Positions 18,854 to 31,416 are shown, counted from the stretch's first letter. The stretch is 64,000 bases of DNA from Fragum whitleyi (GCA_948146395.1 OX411556.1:31571056-31635055); one strand, 5' to 3'. Program-made: numbers and translations. The notes: generated by a model not told the origin, from the sequence alone.

Positions 18854-19650
18854 TATTCCCCAGCATACTGGTAAAATGTTATATCTATAGCTTGAATAAG
18901 GCTGAGATTTCAACCTTGTTTTCCTACTGACAAAAGATTATTTGATTTCTAGATTTTTTTTATAACTAGTAACAGAAACATAAAAATTCCAGAGGGGATT
19001 CAGATCTGCACTCCACCCTCCAGGTCCACTCATTAGTTCATAATTAACATTGATACAGTTAGGAACATCGTGAAATTGACAAGATGAATGATTTTAGAAT
19101 TATTTTGGAATGAAATTGAATGAGTGTGTGAAGCAAGTTTTGAGTGAATTCAAGTGAGATAATCCAATATACCTATTTTTGTTCACAATGAACGAAATTA
19201 GCTATATTAATTACCTCCCTTTAAATAAAATATATGTAATTTTCTGTTTGTATGTTTCAGTAAGACACTTTAAAATCCACAGCGGCAAATAAAATCGTAG
19301 AATAATTTGAACAATTTGACTTAACTGTTGATTGTCTCTGCCAATTTTGAAATGTTTTCAAAAGATTTCAGAGCGTTATTGATCAATTTGAGTGAGTGTT
19401 TGAAATGAATGACTCGAGCGCTGAATGAGCGATTTAGAATGGTTCCGATCGAAATGAGTGTCGATTTCTCTATGTTTTTAAATGTAAAATACTTTTCAAA
19501 TAGCTTTCAAAGCAAAATTTGAAAGCAATGACAGAAAAGAGAGAGTCCTAGTCATCATTTCTTCTGAAAAACAAAGCTTTATTTATAACTCTAGCTAGAA
19601 AACAGAGCTACAGAATGATGGAGCTGGTATTTTGGATTTCAAATAAGATT
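18854..19650. other. Intron 1 sequence, nothing recognised
   Basis: AT-rich intronic DNA with no ORF, terminal repeats or tandem structure that I can support. Confidence 0.4.
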
Positions 19651-19864
19651 ATTTCAACCATACTTGCACAAATCTTATATGATGGGTACTCATTTGAATC
19701 GTCTTGTCCAGACGATTCAAATGAGTACCAACAACATAGGGTTTCATTGAGAAGTAAATTTCAACCATACTTGCACAAATCTTATATTAGGGGTACTCAT
19801 TGGAATCGTCTTGTCCAGACAATTCGAATGAGTACCAACAACATAGGGTTTCATTGAGAAGTAA
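19651..19864. repeat. Tandem pair of 107-bp units, each with a long hairpin
   Basis: The unit from 19651 repeats at 19758. Each contains an inverted repeat with 20-base arms (GGTACTCATTTGAATCGTCT) around a TGTCC loop. It is perfect at 19685-19729 and has two arm mismatches at 19792-19836. This looks like a foldback or MITE-type element that has been duplicated in tandem. Confidence 0.75.
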
Positions 19865-20313
19865 AGATTTTAGACTGGCATTGCCCCCTATTATCTGTAC
19901 CTCTGGAAGAGGACAAAAAGAGAATGTAGAATAAGATCAGATTTCACATAATTATTAAGGCCTAGCTCCCATTACGCACTTTACGCAATTGCCTAATACA
20001 AATAAAATCTTTTTTGAAAAATCTCTTTGATGAATGATCATAACATATTCAAGCTGTAGTTACGATGTTTGATTATTCACCAACGCCCAAATCATATTAA
20101 CAGGGAGCTGGTGGACGACTTTAGTCTTTTGTCACAGTCGACATATTGCCTTTACCCTATATATTCTTTGGTGGTTGCCTTCGAAATGCGTAAAAAACTC
20201 AAAATCCTAGCTACGCCTATGATTGTTATGAGCAGGATGATCGAGGTATTACCATATCAAACTTTAATATATGTGCTATTAGCCTTTTTTGCAAACTATT
20301 ATGCTATAATTAT

Positions 20314-20480
20314 TATGCCCCCGTCATGAAGTGGTGAGGGGCATATAGTAATATACCATACCGGTAGTTTCCCCTGTCTGTGTGAGAGTGTGTGCATGTT
20401 TGGGCCGGAAATTTGGTTGGGTAGATGTGTGTGTGTGTGTGTTTGTGTGCATCCCATTCTTTACCACAGCATTACTTCTA
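20314..20480 (+). mobile_element. 5' fragment of HINE-like element, ATGCCCCC family
   Basis: The head hairpin ATGCCCCCGTCATGAAGTGG followed by GAGGGGCATA is the same type as the start of the element at 53660. The body soon loses similarity, and no 3' terminus is seen. Nothing is recognised from here to 21130 apart from possible decayed units. Confidence 0.5.
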
Positions 20481-21130
20481 CATATTGAGGTATGAATGAA
20501 TTTCATAATAACTCTGCACAGTTCCCCTGGGTAAGTATTATGTTCATGCTACGAATTTGTCGGGATAGGCCCAAGGTCAAGGTCTAATGGGTCACCGGTA
20601 AAATCAATTATTTGTGGGGTCATCCGTGTCTCTGACACATTTGCTAATTTTTACCTTTGAACCGAGCTAAGAGTAGTCAAAATGACTACAATTTGTTTCA
20701 GATTATTTAAAATGGAAACTCTAAAGGATCCTTCGATTCAACATGGGTATTCTAGATTCAGCAAAACATAAATTGGTACTTAAGAAACTATTAAAGCAGG
20801 GTAAAACTGAAGGAAAAGTTGAGGTATTGCCATGACCTTGATAAGTTGGTGTAGGCATTTGCTTAGGTGTTGATGTGTGTCTGACAAACCTTTGCTTTGG
20901 TAATATCTATGTTGTAATTGAAGAAATTTTCTTTAAACTTGGCATGGGTTTACAATCACAAGAGCTATTGAGACTACCTAGAGGAATAACTTTTTCTAAG
21001 AACTATGCCCCTTTTCAACTTTTGCCTGTTTCTTGTCAATTCAACCCTTCTTATCCTTTGGACCCCTAAACAATTTCCAAATTCAGATGCTAAATGATCA
21101 TGTTAACTGTCCCATGACTGGTATATGTTT

Positions 21131-22312
21131 TAGCTCACTTTTGCACGAAATGCTCAAGATGAGCTATTGTGGTTAGGTGGATGTCTGCATTTTTTGCCCT
21201 ACCAACCTGAAATTTAGTCAAAATGATTATCTTGATGAAATCTCGGAAGAGTTCGAAATTGGGTTACCTGGGGTCAAAAACTAGTTAATGGGGTCAAATC
21301 TTAGAAAAACCTTGTATGCACTCTAGAGGCCACTTTTTTCGCCCGATCAACCTGAAATTTTGTCAGGATGATTGTCTTGATAAAATCTCAGATGAGTTTG
21401 AAATTGGGTCAACTGGGGTCAAAAACTAGGTCACAGGGTCAAATCTTAGAAAATCCTTGTATGCACTCTAGAGGCCACAATTTTACCTGATTAACCTGAA
21501 ATTTTGTCAGAATGATTGTCTTGATGAAATCTCGGATGATTGCAAAATTTGGTCAACTGGGGTCAAAAATAAGGTCACTGGGTCAAATCTCAGAAAAACC
21601 TTGTTTGCACTCTAGAGGCCACTTTTTTTGCCCAATCAATATCAAATTTTGTAAGAATGAAGGTCTTGATAAAATTTCAGCTGAGTATAAAATTGGGTCA
21701 ACTGGGGTCAAAAACAAGGTCACTGGGTCAAATCTTAGAACAACCTTGTATGCAATTTAGAGGCCACATTTTTTGCCTAATCAATATCAAATTTTGTCAG
21801 ATTGATTGTCTTGATAAAATTTCAGGTGAGTTAAAAAATGGGTCAACTGGGGTCAAAACAAAGGTCACAGGATCAAATCTAAGGAAAACCTTGTATGCAC
21901 TCTAGAGGCAACATTTTTTGCCCAATCAACCTGAAATTTTGTCAGAATGATTGTCTCGATGAAATTTCAGACATTATTAAAATTGGGTCAAGTGGGATCA
22001 AAAACTAGGTCTCTGGTCAAATCTTAGAAAAACCTTGTATGCACATTAGAGGCCACTTTTTTTGTCTGACTAATGAAATCTCAGACGAAATCTAAATTGG
22101 GTCAATTTGAGTAAAAAATTAGGTCATGGAGTCAAATCATAGAGAAGCCTTGTAAGTCAACCTGAAAAATGTAAAAAAAGGATTCTGTAGTTGTACAGAA
22201 GAAACAGCATTGTTTAGCTTAGTCATACATTATTCTTTTTCTAATACTTCTTTTGAATATTCAAGACAGTTTATTCAGGTGAGCTATTAAGGGCCACTAT
22301 GCCCTCTTCTTT
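21131..22312 (+). mobile_element. HINE-like element, TAGCTCACC family, subfamily 1
   Basis: It begins TAGCTCACTTTTGCACGAAA with a GCTC/GAGC head and ends CAGGTGAGCTATTAAGGGCC...CCCTCTTCTT. The body is about seven degenerate units of about 150 bp. Each contains CCTGAAATTTTGTCAGAATG, GGGTCAACTGGGGTCAAAAA and a CTCTAGAGGCCA segment. Related bodies are at 37991 and 46782. Confidence 0.75.
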
Positions 22313-22361
22313 AAACTTAGTTTCAGATTTCGAAGTATTTTAACATACTGGAGCTGCTTTT

Positions 22362-23376
22362 TAGCTCACCTGAGCACAAAGTGCTCAAGGGAGCTATTGT
22401 GATCAATCGTTGTCCGGCGTCCGTCTGTCCGTCACGGCATCAACTTTTTCTTTAAACGACATCTTCTCCTAAATTTATGGGTCAAAATCAACCAAACTTG
22501 GCAGAAATATTCCTTGGGTGGTCCCTTATGAAAATCGCTCAAATGGAATGGATCCGTGCCATATCACGGGAAAAGGGGCCTTAATGACAAATTTATTGTT
22601 TTCACTCTAGAAGCCACAAATATGGTCCAATTTTCATGAAACTTGGTCAGAATATTTGTTAGGTCATGAGGATGAAGTCTATTGAAAATGGGAAGGATCC
22701 ATGCCATATCACGGAAAAAGGGGCCTTAATGACAATTTTGTCAACAATTCCTTTAAACAACATCTCCTCCTAAACTTATGGGTCAAAATCAACCAAACTT
22801 GGCAGAAATATTGCTTGGGTGGTCCCTTATGAAAATTGCTCAAATGGAAAGGATTCGTGCCATATCACGGGAAAAGGGGCCTTAATGACAAATTTTCTTG
22901 TTTTCACTCTAGAAGCCTCAAATATGGTCCAATTTTCATGAAACTTGGTCAGAATGTTTGTTAGGTCATGAGGATGAAGTCTTTGGAAAATGGGAAGGAT
23001 CGGTGCCATATCACGGGAAAAGGGGTCTTAATGACAATTTTTTGTTTACTCTCTAGAAGCAACAAATATGGTCCAATCATCATGAAACTTTGTCAGAATG
23101 TTTGTTTGGTCATGAGGATGAACTCATTTGCAAATGGGAAGTTCCGTGCCATATCAAAGGAAAAGGGGCCTTAATGACAAATTTCTTGTTTTCACTCTAG
23201 AAGCCACAAATATAGTCCAATCTTCATGAAACTTGATCAAAATGTTTGCCAGGTCACAAGAATGAACTCTGTTGAAAATGGAAAGGTTCATGCCATTTCA
23301 TAGGAAATGGAGTCTTAATGATAATTTACTTGAAATATCAGGTGAGCGATTTAGGGCCCTCAGGGTCCTCTTGTTT
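22362..23376 (+). mobile_element. HINE-like element, TAGCTCACC family, subfamily 2
   Basis: The head TAGCTCACCTGAGCACAAAG and TGCTCAAGGGAGC contains a hairpin (GAGCAC/GTGCTC). A TCCGTCTGTCCGTC stretch follows. The body has about four units of about 180 bp around TCATGAAACTTGGTCAGAAT and GGGAAAAGGGGCCTTAATGA. It ends GGTGAGCGATTTAGGGCCCT...GTCCTCTTGTTT. It shares termini, but not body, with the element just upstream. Confidence 0.75.
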
Positions 23377-24040
23377 ATTAAAACTATAGAAATAAAGATG
23401 AATATATTTGTCATTTGTTTTGACTTCTGAAATAGACAGGAAGCAAAAGAAAATGTCACCTGCTTCAGGCCTGAACATTCACGCCCCCTATCTGAGCTCA
23501 GCTGCTTTGTAAAATCAACTCTGGCACACATATGGCATAACTTCCCTGACCAATCAGAAGGGTCCAATTGACAAGTCAATCAGGTTGATTGGTTTAGAAC
23601 AACTTACTATGTAATTCAGGTGCAGAAAGCTCCACTTTTAAATTTGTCCTGGACGATCTTTGAGAAAGGATTTTACTGCACATTCATATGTATCATTCGA
23701 ATCTTAATTACAAAAAAGTAAATAAATATGTATTACATGATCTGTGCATGTGTAATGATAAAAACTCTTAAGAGGTCGAAAACACAGGTCAGAAGGCTAG
23801 ATATTTTGCATTATCCAGCAACCACGGTTGTTGTGTATTAGAATACCAAAGTGATGCTCTTGTTTCAATTTCGTAACAGTTAGTCACCAACCACAAAATT
23901 CTGTGTTACAATGAAATCAGCCCTATGTTCAGGATGCATATATGTTGATATGATTAGATATTGAATATTAACCCATTTTGTATGTTAGTACACATGCCAA
24001 GTGGGGTACCATTTCTTAAATATTTTGCAAATTTTTGTCT
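23377..24040. other. Intron 1 sequence, nothing recognised
   Basis: There is no supported ORF or repeat. A decayed piggyBac-like MITE relative begins near 24040. Confidence 0.35.
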
Positions 24041-24297
24041 TTGCATACTGAATTCGGAGTATATTAACTTTTTTCTTGCTTAAGCAAGAATTTTGCTTTT
24101 TTGACAGGAGTTATAGACAAATATCAGCCTGCACATTTGTTTAGTCTTATCTAAGTCTATACCACTTGTTTTTCCATTTATGAAGAATGATTTATACATT
24201 ATTTTTTCAAAAGAATAACTTACTCACAATTAGTGCTATCAGCAGTTTGATTTTAATTCACTTTTATCAGATTTTTAAAAAGCATGACAAGGATTAG

Positions 24298-24300
<3 letters not shown>

Positions 24301-24329
<29 letters not shown>
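24301..24329 (+). repeat. Poly(A) tract
   Basis: A run of 29 A residues within two decayed MITE fragments: a GCATGACAAGG end at about 24282 and an inverted partial copy ending GCATGACAAGGGTTAA at about 24526. It may be the tail of an unidentified retroposed sequence. Confidence 0.8.
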
Positions 24330-24331
<2 letters not shown>

Positions 24332-24547
24332 AAGGCAAAATTGTATTTAGAATTAAATAAATGTGCTGAAAGCACTTGATGGCAGATTCTGAATCCTACT
24401 TTTTTGAAAAAAAAAGAAAAAAAAAATTGGTGGGAAAATCAGGAGGTATGTGCAGGCTGATCTTAATCTTTATAATATGATATCTATGTAATCTGCTGAA
24501 GCAGGAATATTGCATGACAAGGGTTAAAATTGTTTTATTTTTTACAG

Positions 24548-24598
24548 ATTTGAAGTCTAGACCAGGAATTCCTCCTCCATTTAAGAAGCACCCATTTG
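24548..24598 (+). CDS. C2orf76: UPF0538 / C2orf76-like protein, coding exon 2
   Basis: It is preceded by a TTTTTTACAG acceptor and followed by GTATGT. Its 51 bases complete the split Asp codon, add 16 codons including the family's PPPF segment, and leave one base. Phase 1 on both sides matches its neighbours. Confidence 0.87.
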
Positions 24599-24628
24599 GT
24601 ATGTTGACATCATCTTTTATTTCCTTTT

Positions 24629-25603
24629 TAGTCCCCTACCAGTGTTCACACCGGAGGGGACTATAGGTTTGCCCTCCATCTGTCCGTCCATCTGTCCGTC
24701 CGTCCGTCTGTCCGTCTGTTCGCTCAAATCTTGATCCCGCGATAACTTAATAACTAAGCAAGCGTTTTTTTTGAAAGTTGGTATATGACTAGATGGCAAT
24801 GTGTTGATTATGCACATCATTTTATTTTTGTTTTTCGACTTAAATTGAGGTTGCTATGGTTACAGAAATAGTGAAAATATGGCCAAAAATGGGATCCTGC
24901 GATAAGATAATAACTAAGCAAGCTAGTTTGATGAGACTTGGTATATGACTATATGGCAATGTGTAGATTATGCACATCATTTTATTTTTGTTTTTACACT
25001 AAAATTGTTGTTGCTATGGTTACGGAAATAGTGAAAATATGGCAAAAAATATTGGATCCTGCGATAAGTTAATAAGTAAGCAAGCTAATTTGATGAGACT
25101 TGGTATATGACTAGATGGTAATGTGTGGATTATGCACATCATTTTATCTTTGTTCTTTGACAAAAAGTGTGGTTGCTATGGTAACGGAAATAGTGAAAAT
25201 ATGGCAAAAAATGGATCCTGCAATAACTTAATAACTAAGCAAGCTAACTTGATGAAACCTGTTTTAAAATGTAAAAAAATTTATAAGCCATGTTAGTCAG
25301 GGTGGTGATGCAGCAGTATTAATCACCTCCAGTGAAAGTTCTCATTTCTTACCAACAAGACTGAAGAAAAACATCTTGGATCAGACAAGGTAACTGTTAT
25401 TGATACTATTTCTTTCATCTGTCTATTGCTTGCATGAATTGTATAGTGGGCACAGCAGAGACAACAACTCATGTAAGTCTTGTTTAACCCTTTCCAAAAC
25501 AAGACCTGGTTTTGACGTCCCTGATAGAATTGGCGTGGGAAAACATTGAGACAAACAAAGCCGGTAGGGGACTTATGTCCATGTCCAACATGGCTCTTGT
25601 TCC
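24629..25603 (+). mobile_element. HINE-like element, AGTCCCCTACC family
   Basis: The start AGTCCCCTACCAGTG and the end GCCGGTAGGGGACTTATG...GGCTCTTGTTCC give a subterminal inverted repeat. A GTCCGTCCGTCTGTCC stretch follows the head. The body has about three to four units of about 170 bp containing GGTTGCTATGGTTACGGAAA and TAACTAAGCAAGCT. It lies 30 bases into intron 2. Confidence 0.65.
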
Positions 25604-26366
25604 AGTTTAATCTTTACTGTACTCGATTTTCAGACGGGCTGTTTTCAGAGAAATCTGGGCAATCTGTTTCAAATCACAATCGATAATCAATTTATAGTTG
25701 GAAGAGTAAATCAACTAATTAATGATTGTACAATCATATTCTTAGAAATTCAGAGTAAATCAACTAATGATCAATTGTACAATCATATTCTTAGATAATA
25801 ATACAGCACTCCCAGTATCATCTTTTAAAGAATAGAATGTAAAAGTTTGGATAAAACACATGACCTAAAGACTCTTCCTGAAGATTTTTCTACTTACTTC
25901 ATGGCTCAGCATGAAACAGTTGTAACTGCCTATAAACAGTATAGGCAGTTATAACTGTTTCACACTGAGCCATCTAACTGATGTTGGTTTATGAAAACAA
26001 CATATAATAGCTTTTATTTATGTGTTAGGAACTGATTAATCCATTATGAAATTTCTTAATCAATTATCACAATCAAAAGCCCAATTCAACTGATTATCAA
26101 TTACAATAGATTAATCCGCCCATCACTAGTTGTCACTTTTTTGTTATCCTGAAAGCAGGGTTGTAGATGTCTTCATCGTCCTTGTCATCATGGTGCAAAA
26201 ACTTTGACAGGCGTGATATACATGTATCTGATATCACTAAAGGCATTGCTTAAATCTTGACATGCATGTTCACCAGCAAGAGTGCAATATAGATTGTTGA
26301 AGCAGAGTAAAACTCCATTCAAAAAAGCAAATTTTCCTATCAATGAATTAAAACAGTCACTCTTTT
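25604..26366. other. Intron 2 sequence with a foldback element
   Basis: There is no gene. A tandem pair (AGTAAATCAACTAAT...GTACAATCATATTCTTAGA) is near 25700-25800, and a 73-base foldback element is at 25901-25973. Confidence 0.5.
25901..25973. mobile_element. Foldback (MITE-like) hairpin
   Basis: Arms of about 32 bases begin ATGGCTCAG and end CTGAGCCAT. They include GAAACAGTT paired with AACTGTTTC and TAACTGCCTATA paired with TATAGGCAGTTA, around a five-base loop, with few mismatches. A decayed relative is at about 51722-51796. There is no ORF. Confidence 0.75.
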
Positions 26367-27056
26367 TATCCCCCTCCGATGAAATCATCAGGGGGGATAT
26401 TGTTTTTGCCATGTCCATCCGTCCTTCCGTCTGACATTCGTTTCCGCACTATTTCTTGAAAACTATAGACCAGATTTCAATGAAACTTGGCACACAGCTT
26501 CACTACAATGAGGACATGTGCATATCGTCGGGATTACCCGGTTCGACCGTCGAATTTAGAGTTACTGCCCCTGACTGTTTAAGCCATATACATACATAGT
26601 GATATTCGTTTCCGCACTATTTCTTGAAAACTGTAGACTGGATTTTAATGAAACTTTGCACACAGCTTCACTACAATGAGGACATGTGCATATCGTCCGG
26701 GTTACCCGGTTCGACCGTCGAATTTAGAGCTACTACCCCTGACTGTTTAAGCCATATACATACAGAGTGATATTTGTTTCCGCGCTATTTCTTGAAAACT
26801 ATAGACCGGATTTCAATGAAACTTGGCACACAGTTTCATTACAATGAGGACATGTGCATTTAGTCGGGATTACCCAGATTGACCGTCGAATTTAGTGGTA
26901 CTACCCCTGACTGTTTAAGCCATATACATACAGAGTGATATCCGTTTCTGTGCTATTTCTTGAAAACTATAGGTCGATGTAGATAAAAGATAACCTGTAC
27001 CTAAGTTTGATATTAACTCCATTGACAATATGTTCGGCAGGGGATATCAATTCAAC
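26367..27056 (+). mobile_element. HINE-like element, ATCCCCCTCC family
   Basis: The head hairpin ATCCCCCTCCGATGAAATCA with TCAGGGGGGAT is followed by CCATCCGTCC. About 3.5 units of about 175 bp follow, containing CCGCACTATTTCTTGAAAAC, CACTACAATGAGGACATGTG and GACCGTCGAATTTAG. The end GGCAGGGGATATC mirrors the start. The 3' CTCTTGTT-type terminus is not visible. Confidence 0.65.
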
Positions 27057-27094
27057 AAATTTGCTTGTTGGTATGAGTAATTGTTAGCATATTC

Positions 27095-27095
<1 letters not shown>

Positions 27096-27127
<32 letters not shown>

Positions 27128-27320
27128 TTGAAGAAAGGGGGTATATTGCTTTTCACTTGTCGGTCTGTCTGTCAGTCCATAGACACTTTTATGTCCGGAG
27201 CATATCTCAAAATGTTTGCAAGCTAGAATCATGAAACTTCAAAGGTGGATAGATCTCATTGAAGGGAAGTGCAGTGTTCAAGAACCATATTTTGTGAGAT
27301 ATTGTTGATTGACAAAGAAA
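27096..27320 (+). mobile_element. Poly(C) tract and truncated HINE-like head
   Basis: A run of 32 C residues (27096-27127) leads into TTGAAGAAAGGGGGTATATT. This is the head hairpin of another family, with the C side expanded. A GTCTGTCTGTCAGTCC stretch and part of one body unit follow, then similarity ends. The rest of intron 2 to 27937 holds nothing that I recognise. Confidence 0.55.
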
Positions 27321-27937
27321 AGGCAATTGACCTGCTTGGCCATTGACCTGTATGGGAGGCATAAATGTTTTTCAAACATCTCTTGTTATTTAAGTTCATC
27401 AACCTTTCTGCTGTTCAAGACATTTTCTTGTACACAAAGCTTTGGCAGACCATATAGACCAGTTGCTCTTTAATTTCTTATGCATTCTAAAGTACTTCTT
27501 TAATTTATTCTGTAACAAAAAGATTTATGCTGGAACCAATTTCAAGTAGTCTTTTGCCAGATTTCTGAAATTGGCCTCTACATGATTAACAGTATTGACC
27601 ATAAAATTGAATTAATAAAAAAAATTGATCACTATTGATCAAACTTGATTAATCATGGGCAATATAAAATCTTAATTTGATATTATTGCATAAAATGTAC
27701 GTTTACGGTCATTATAGGCATACATTATCGGACAAAACCACGGCGTTTACGCGAGATTACATGAGAGAAAATGTGGATTAATAAGTAAATTCATGTCCCG
27801 TTAACGCCCGGCTTTTTTTCATTTTGCTATCCTCAGTTTTGGCCTTTACACTTAACCAGTGTCTATGTCTAACATTAATATAGAGCATACATAAAGATGT
27901 AAAATCACAATTTTTATTGTGTATTTTTCCATTTCAG

Positions 27938-27975
27938 ACACACTCAAAATATCCCATCAGCCTTTTGGTGCAAAG
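27938..27975 (+). CDS. C2orf76: UPF0538 / C2orf76-like protein, coding exon 3
   Basis: A short exon of 38 bases between a TTTCAG acceptor and a GTTAGT donor. It completes a split Asp codon and adds 12 codons (TLKISHQPFGAK), matching the DTLKI-HQ segment of the family. It ends in phase 0. Confidence 0.87.
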
Positions 27976-28578
27976 GTTAGTTATTTTTTTTCGGCTCATA
28001 ATTCTTTGATCTTTGCTGTACTAACTAAGTAATATGAGGGATTTTTAACCTTGTTTTGCTAAACCCTGAACATTCCTGCTTTGGCAGGAGGTATAGACAG
28101 AGATCAGCCTGCACACATGTGCAGTCTGATCTTAGTTCATACCACCTGATCTTCATTTTTTAATTGGGAAAGTTTAGATATCATATTTAAAGATGAACTC
28201 TGACTCACAATTTGCGCATCTAGTACCCTTGGCACATTGATTACAATCTATCGCCAAAATAAAACGCTTAAAGTTAACTAATTTTCATTTTCAAGACTTC
28301 AAAACGATTGAAAGTATGACAGATACAATTTTTGTAAGTAATGCCAGCTTTTTACAAATTATACAATATATTGATTTCACAACCTTATGAAAGTTAAATA
28401 CGTTTGCCATTTTTGTATACGCCCTGAAAAATTTTCGGGGTAGCATATAGTCGCTGGCTTGTGCGTGCATCAATCCCTCCTTCCATCCGGCCGACATCGT
28501 ATCTCAGGAATCCCTGAGCCTAATTGGTTAAAACTTCATATATAATTTTCCTACAAAATTTCCAAGACCTGGTTTTTT

Positions 28579-28926
28579 TAGCTCACCTGAGCGCAATATG
28601 CTCAAGGGGAGCTTTTAGGATCACCCTGAGTCCATTGTGCGTTGTCCGCTGACAACAATCTTAAAAACTTCTTCTTCTCCTGAACCACTGGGCCAATTTC
28701 ATTGAAACTTTACCAGAATAATTCTTGGGTGACCCTTTACAAAAATTGTTCGCAAATCTAATTGGCCCATAAATAAGGGCATTGTAGGGCGTGGCATTTT
28801 TAGCTCACCTGAGCACAACGTGCTCAAATGAGCTATTGTGATCACCTTTTGTCCGGCATCCGTCCGTCGTCAGGCGTCCGTCGTCAGTCGTCCGTCAACA
28901 ATTTCTTTAAATGACATCTCCTCCTA

Positions 28927-28958
<32 letters not shown>

Positions 28959-30850
28959 GAAATGTTCCTTAGGTGATCCCCTTTAAGAATTGCTAAAAGA
29001 ATTGAAATCGGTGAAAAACTCTGGTTGCTATGGCAACATAAGTTAAAAATTCAAGAAAATCTTTAAAATTCTTCTTCTTCTGAACAAGCAGCCCTACAGC
29101 CTTGAAATTTGGCATGGATGATCAGCTCATAGACCTTAATAGAAATTGCTAAAATCATATCTGTTGGGCCACCAGGTGCGGAGCACCATGGGGGAGGGGG
29201 TAGTACTTTGGGTTAATTTTGTAATCTTTAACCTTCTTCTTCTTCTGAATAAGAGGCCCTACAGCCTTCAAATTTGGCACGGAGGATCAGCTCATAGACC
29301 TTAATAAAAATTGCTAAAATCATATCTGTTGGGCCACCAGGTGCGGAGCACCAGGGGGGGAGGGGGTAGTACTTTTGTGAAAATTTTGTAATCTTTAACT
29401 TTCTTCTTCTTCTAAACCAGGAGCCAGACAGATTTGAATATTGGCATGGATGATTAGCATATGGACATTAATTGAATTAGCTAAAAATCATGACTGTAGA
29501 TTCACCAGGTGCGGAGCACCAGGGGGGAGAGGGTAGTACTTTTGTGAAAATTTTGTAAACTTTAACCTTCTTCTTCTGATGAACCACAAGCCCTAAAGAC
29601 TTGAAAATTGGCATGGAGGATCAGCTCATAGATCTTAATAAAAATAGCTAAAATCATGACTGTAATGCCACCAGGTGCGGAGCACCAGGGGGGAGGGGGG
29701 AGTACTTTTGTAACTTTAACCTTCATCTTCTAATGAACCAGGAGCCCTACAGACTTCAATACTGGCATGGATGATAAGCATATTGATCTTAAATTAAATA
29801 GCTAAAATAATGAATGTAGGGTCACCAGATGCGGAGCATAAGGGGGGAGGGGGGTAGTACTTTGGATCAATTTTGAAATCTTTAACCTTTTTCTTCTCCT
29901 AGATCAGGAACCCTACAGACTTGAAAATTGTCATGGGTGATCAATATATTGACCTTAATAAAAATACATGTAGCTAAAATGATGACTGTAGGGTCACCAG
30001 GTGCTGAGTGTCTTGGGGAGGGGGTAGTACTTTGGATCATTTTTGGAATCTTTAAACTTCTTCTAATGAACCAGGAGTCCTACAGACTTGAAAATTGGTA
30101 TGGATGATCAGCATATGGACATTAAATGAATTAGCTAAAATCATGACTGTAGATTAACCAGGTGCAGAGCATCTTGGGGGAGGGGGGGAGTGCTTGGTTG
30201 AGAATTTTGAATCCCTACAGCCTTTATATTTGACATGGATTGATCAACTCATTAAAGAAAACTTTAAAAGTCTCAGACTCGGCCTGTATATCTGGCATAG
30301 ATTAGCTGATCACAGACCTTTTATGAGAAAGCTTAGATAAATACTGACCAGGGGAGGAGCAGAGGGGGGGTGGGGAGAAGGATTATTTCAAATGTTATCT
30401 GATTGAATAAGTGAAAATCTCTTTTTCTGTGGTTGCATGGACATACCTAGGTAATGAAGCTTTTTTCTCAGGTGAGCGCACCCAGGGCCAACGGCCCTCT
30501 TGTCTCACTTTGAAATCATTGAACCACATCTACTCCTAAATCATTGGGCTGATTTCAATGAAACTTTACCAGAATGTTCCTTGGGTCACCCTTTTCAAAA
30601 ATTGTCTTTCAAACTTTTTATTGGCCATTAAATATGGGCTTGGCAGGGAGGGGTTATTTTGAGCCCTATACCTTTGAACAACATTTCCTCCTGAACAACT
30701 GGGCTGTTCAATGAAACTTTAACAGTACGTTCCTTGGGTAACCCTTTTCATTAATTGTTTGCGAAATTTTGATTGGCCCATTAATATGGGCGTGGCAGGG
30801 CAGGGCTTGTTTTTAGCCCGGAATCTTTGATTGACATATTCTCCTGAACC
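28579..30850 (+). mobile_element. HINE-like element interrupted by a second one
   Basis: The head TAGCTCACCTGAGCGCAATA starts at 28579. The body resumes after 30504 with units of about 170 bp around CAATGAAACTTTACCAGAAT and GGGCGTGGCAGGG. This is the same body type as the element at 42712. The 3' terminus is not recognised. Another element (28801-30504) sits inside it. Confidence 0.6.
28801..30504 (+). mobile_element. HINE-like element nested in another, CCAGGTGCGGAGC body
   Basis: It runs from TAGCTCACCTGAGCACAACG to GGTGAGCGCACCCAGGGCCA...CGGCCCTCTTGTC. The body has about nine units of about 150 bp. Each contains a GGTGC-GGA-GCACC hairpin, a G-rich stretch, TAGTACTTT and TTTAACCTTCTTCTTCT. 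A close copy lies at 31610-36495. Confidence 0.75.
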
Positions 30851-31009
30851 ACGGGGCCTTAATAAAAAAATAGATATTTGCCATTTTCTGCTAGTCTAAT
30901 TGTCAGAATTTTATGAAATATATTCTTGAAGCAAATCAGATCCTCTTGACTTTAAACTATTAAAAATTTACATTTAAAAAAAAAGTGTCATGGGAAAAGG
31001 GGCCTTAAT

Positions 31010-31416
31010 GTTATGAACAACAACATTTGCCTCACCTTTTCAATGGTAAGTAATTGGGCCTTCTTATTTCACATGATGATTGCCTGGGGAAAGGCCTTCC
31101 TGTTGTTACCAAGTTTAAGGTCATCAATCAAGATCAATGTAATTTTTTTAAGTCAAATATTTTGTAATAAAACTAATATTAGCCATAACTGTATTGGTCA
31201 GTCATAGAGCCTTGAAATTTCACAAGTGCATTGCAATTTTATTGCATAACAATTTTAAGGTCATTGGTCAAGGTCATTTGGTGAAATCCATTCATTTATA
31301 ACATAAATACTTCACAATTTTCTTCAATATTTTATGCAAATAATGCCCCTTGGTTTTTCACCATCCAGCACATAACAGTTGAGTGTAGGAACCTGTAGGC
31401 AGTGTTCTTGCTTGTT
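31010..31416 (+). mobile_element. 3' fragment of HINE-like element, family of 54956
   Basis: It carries the unit TTCACATGATGATTGCCTGG and the end CCATCCAGCACATAACAGTT...TAGGCAGTG, as at 54956-55713. The 5' end is missing. Confidence 0.5.

Noticed and set aside
26188..26418. 76-codon minus ORF
   Set aside because: It overlaps the head hairpin of a HINE-like element and has no family features.
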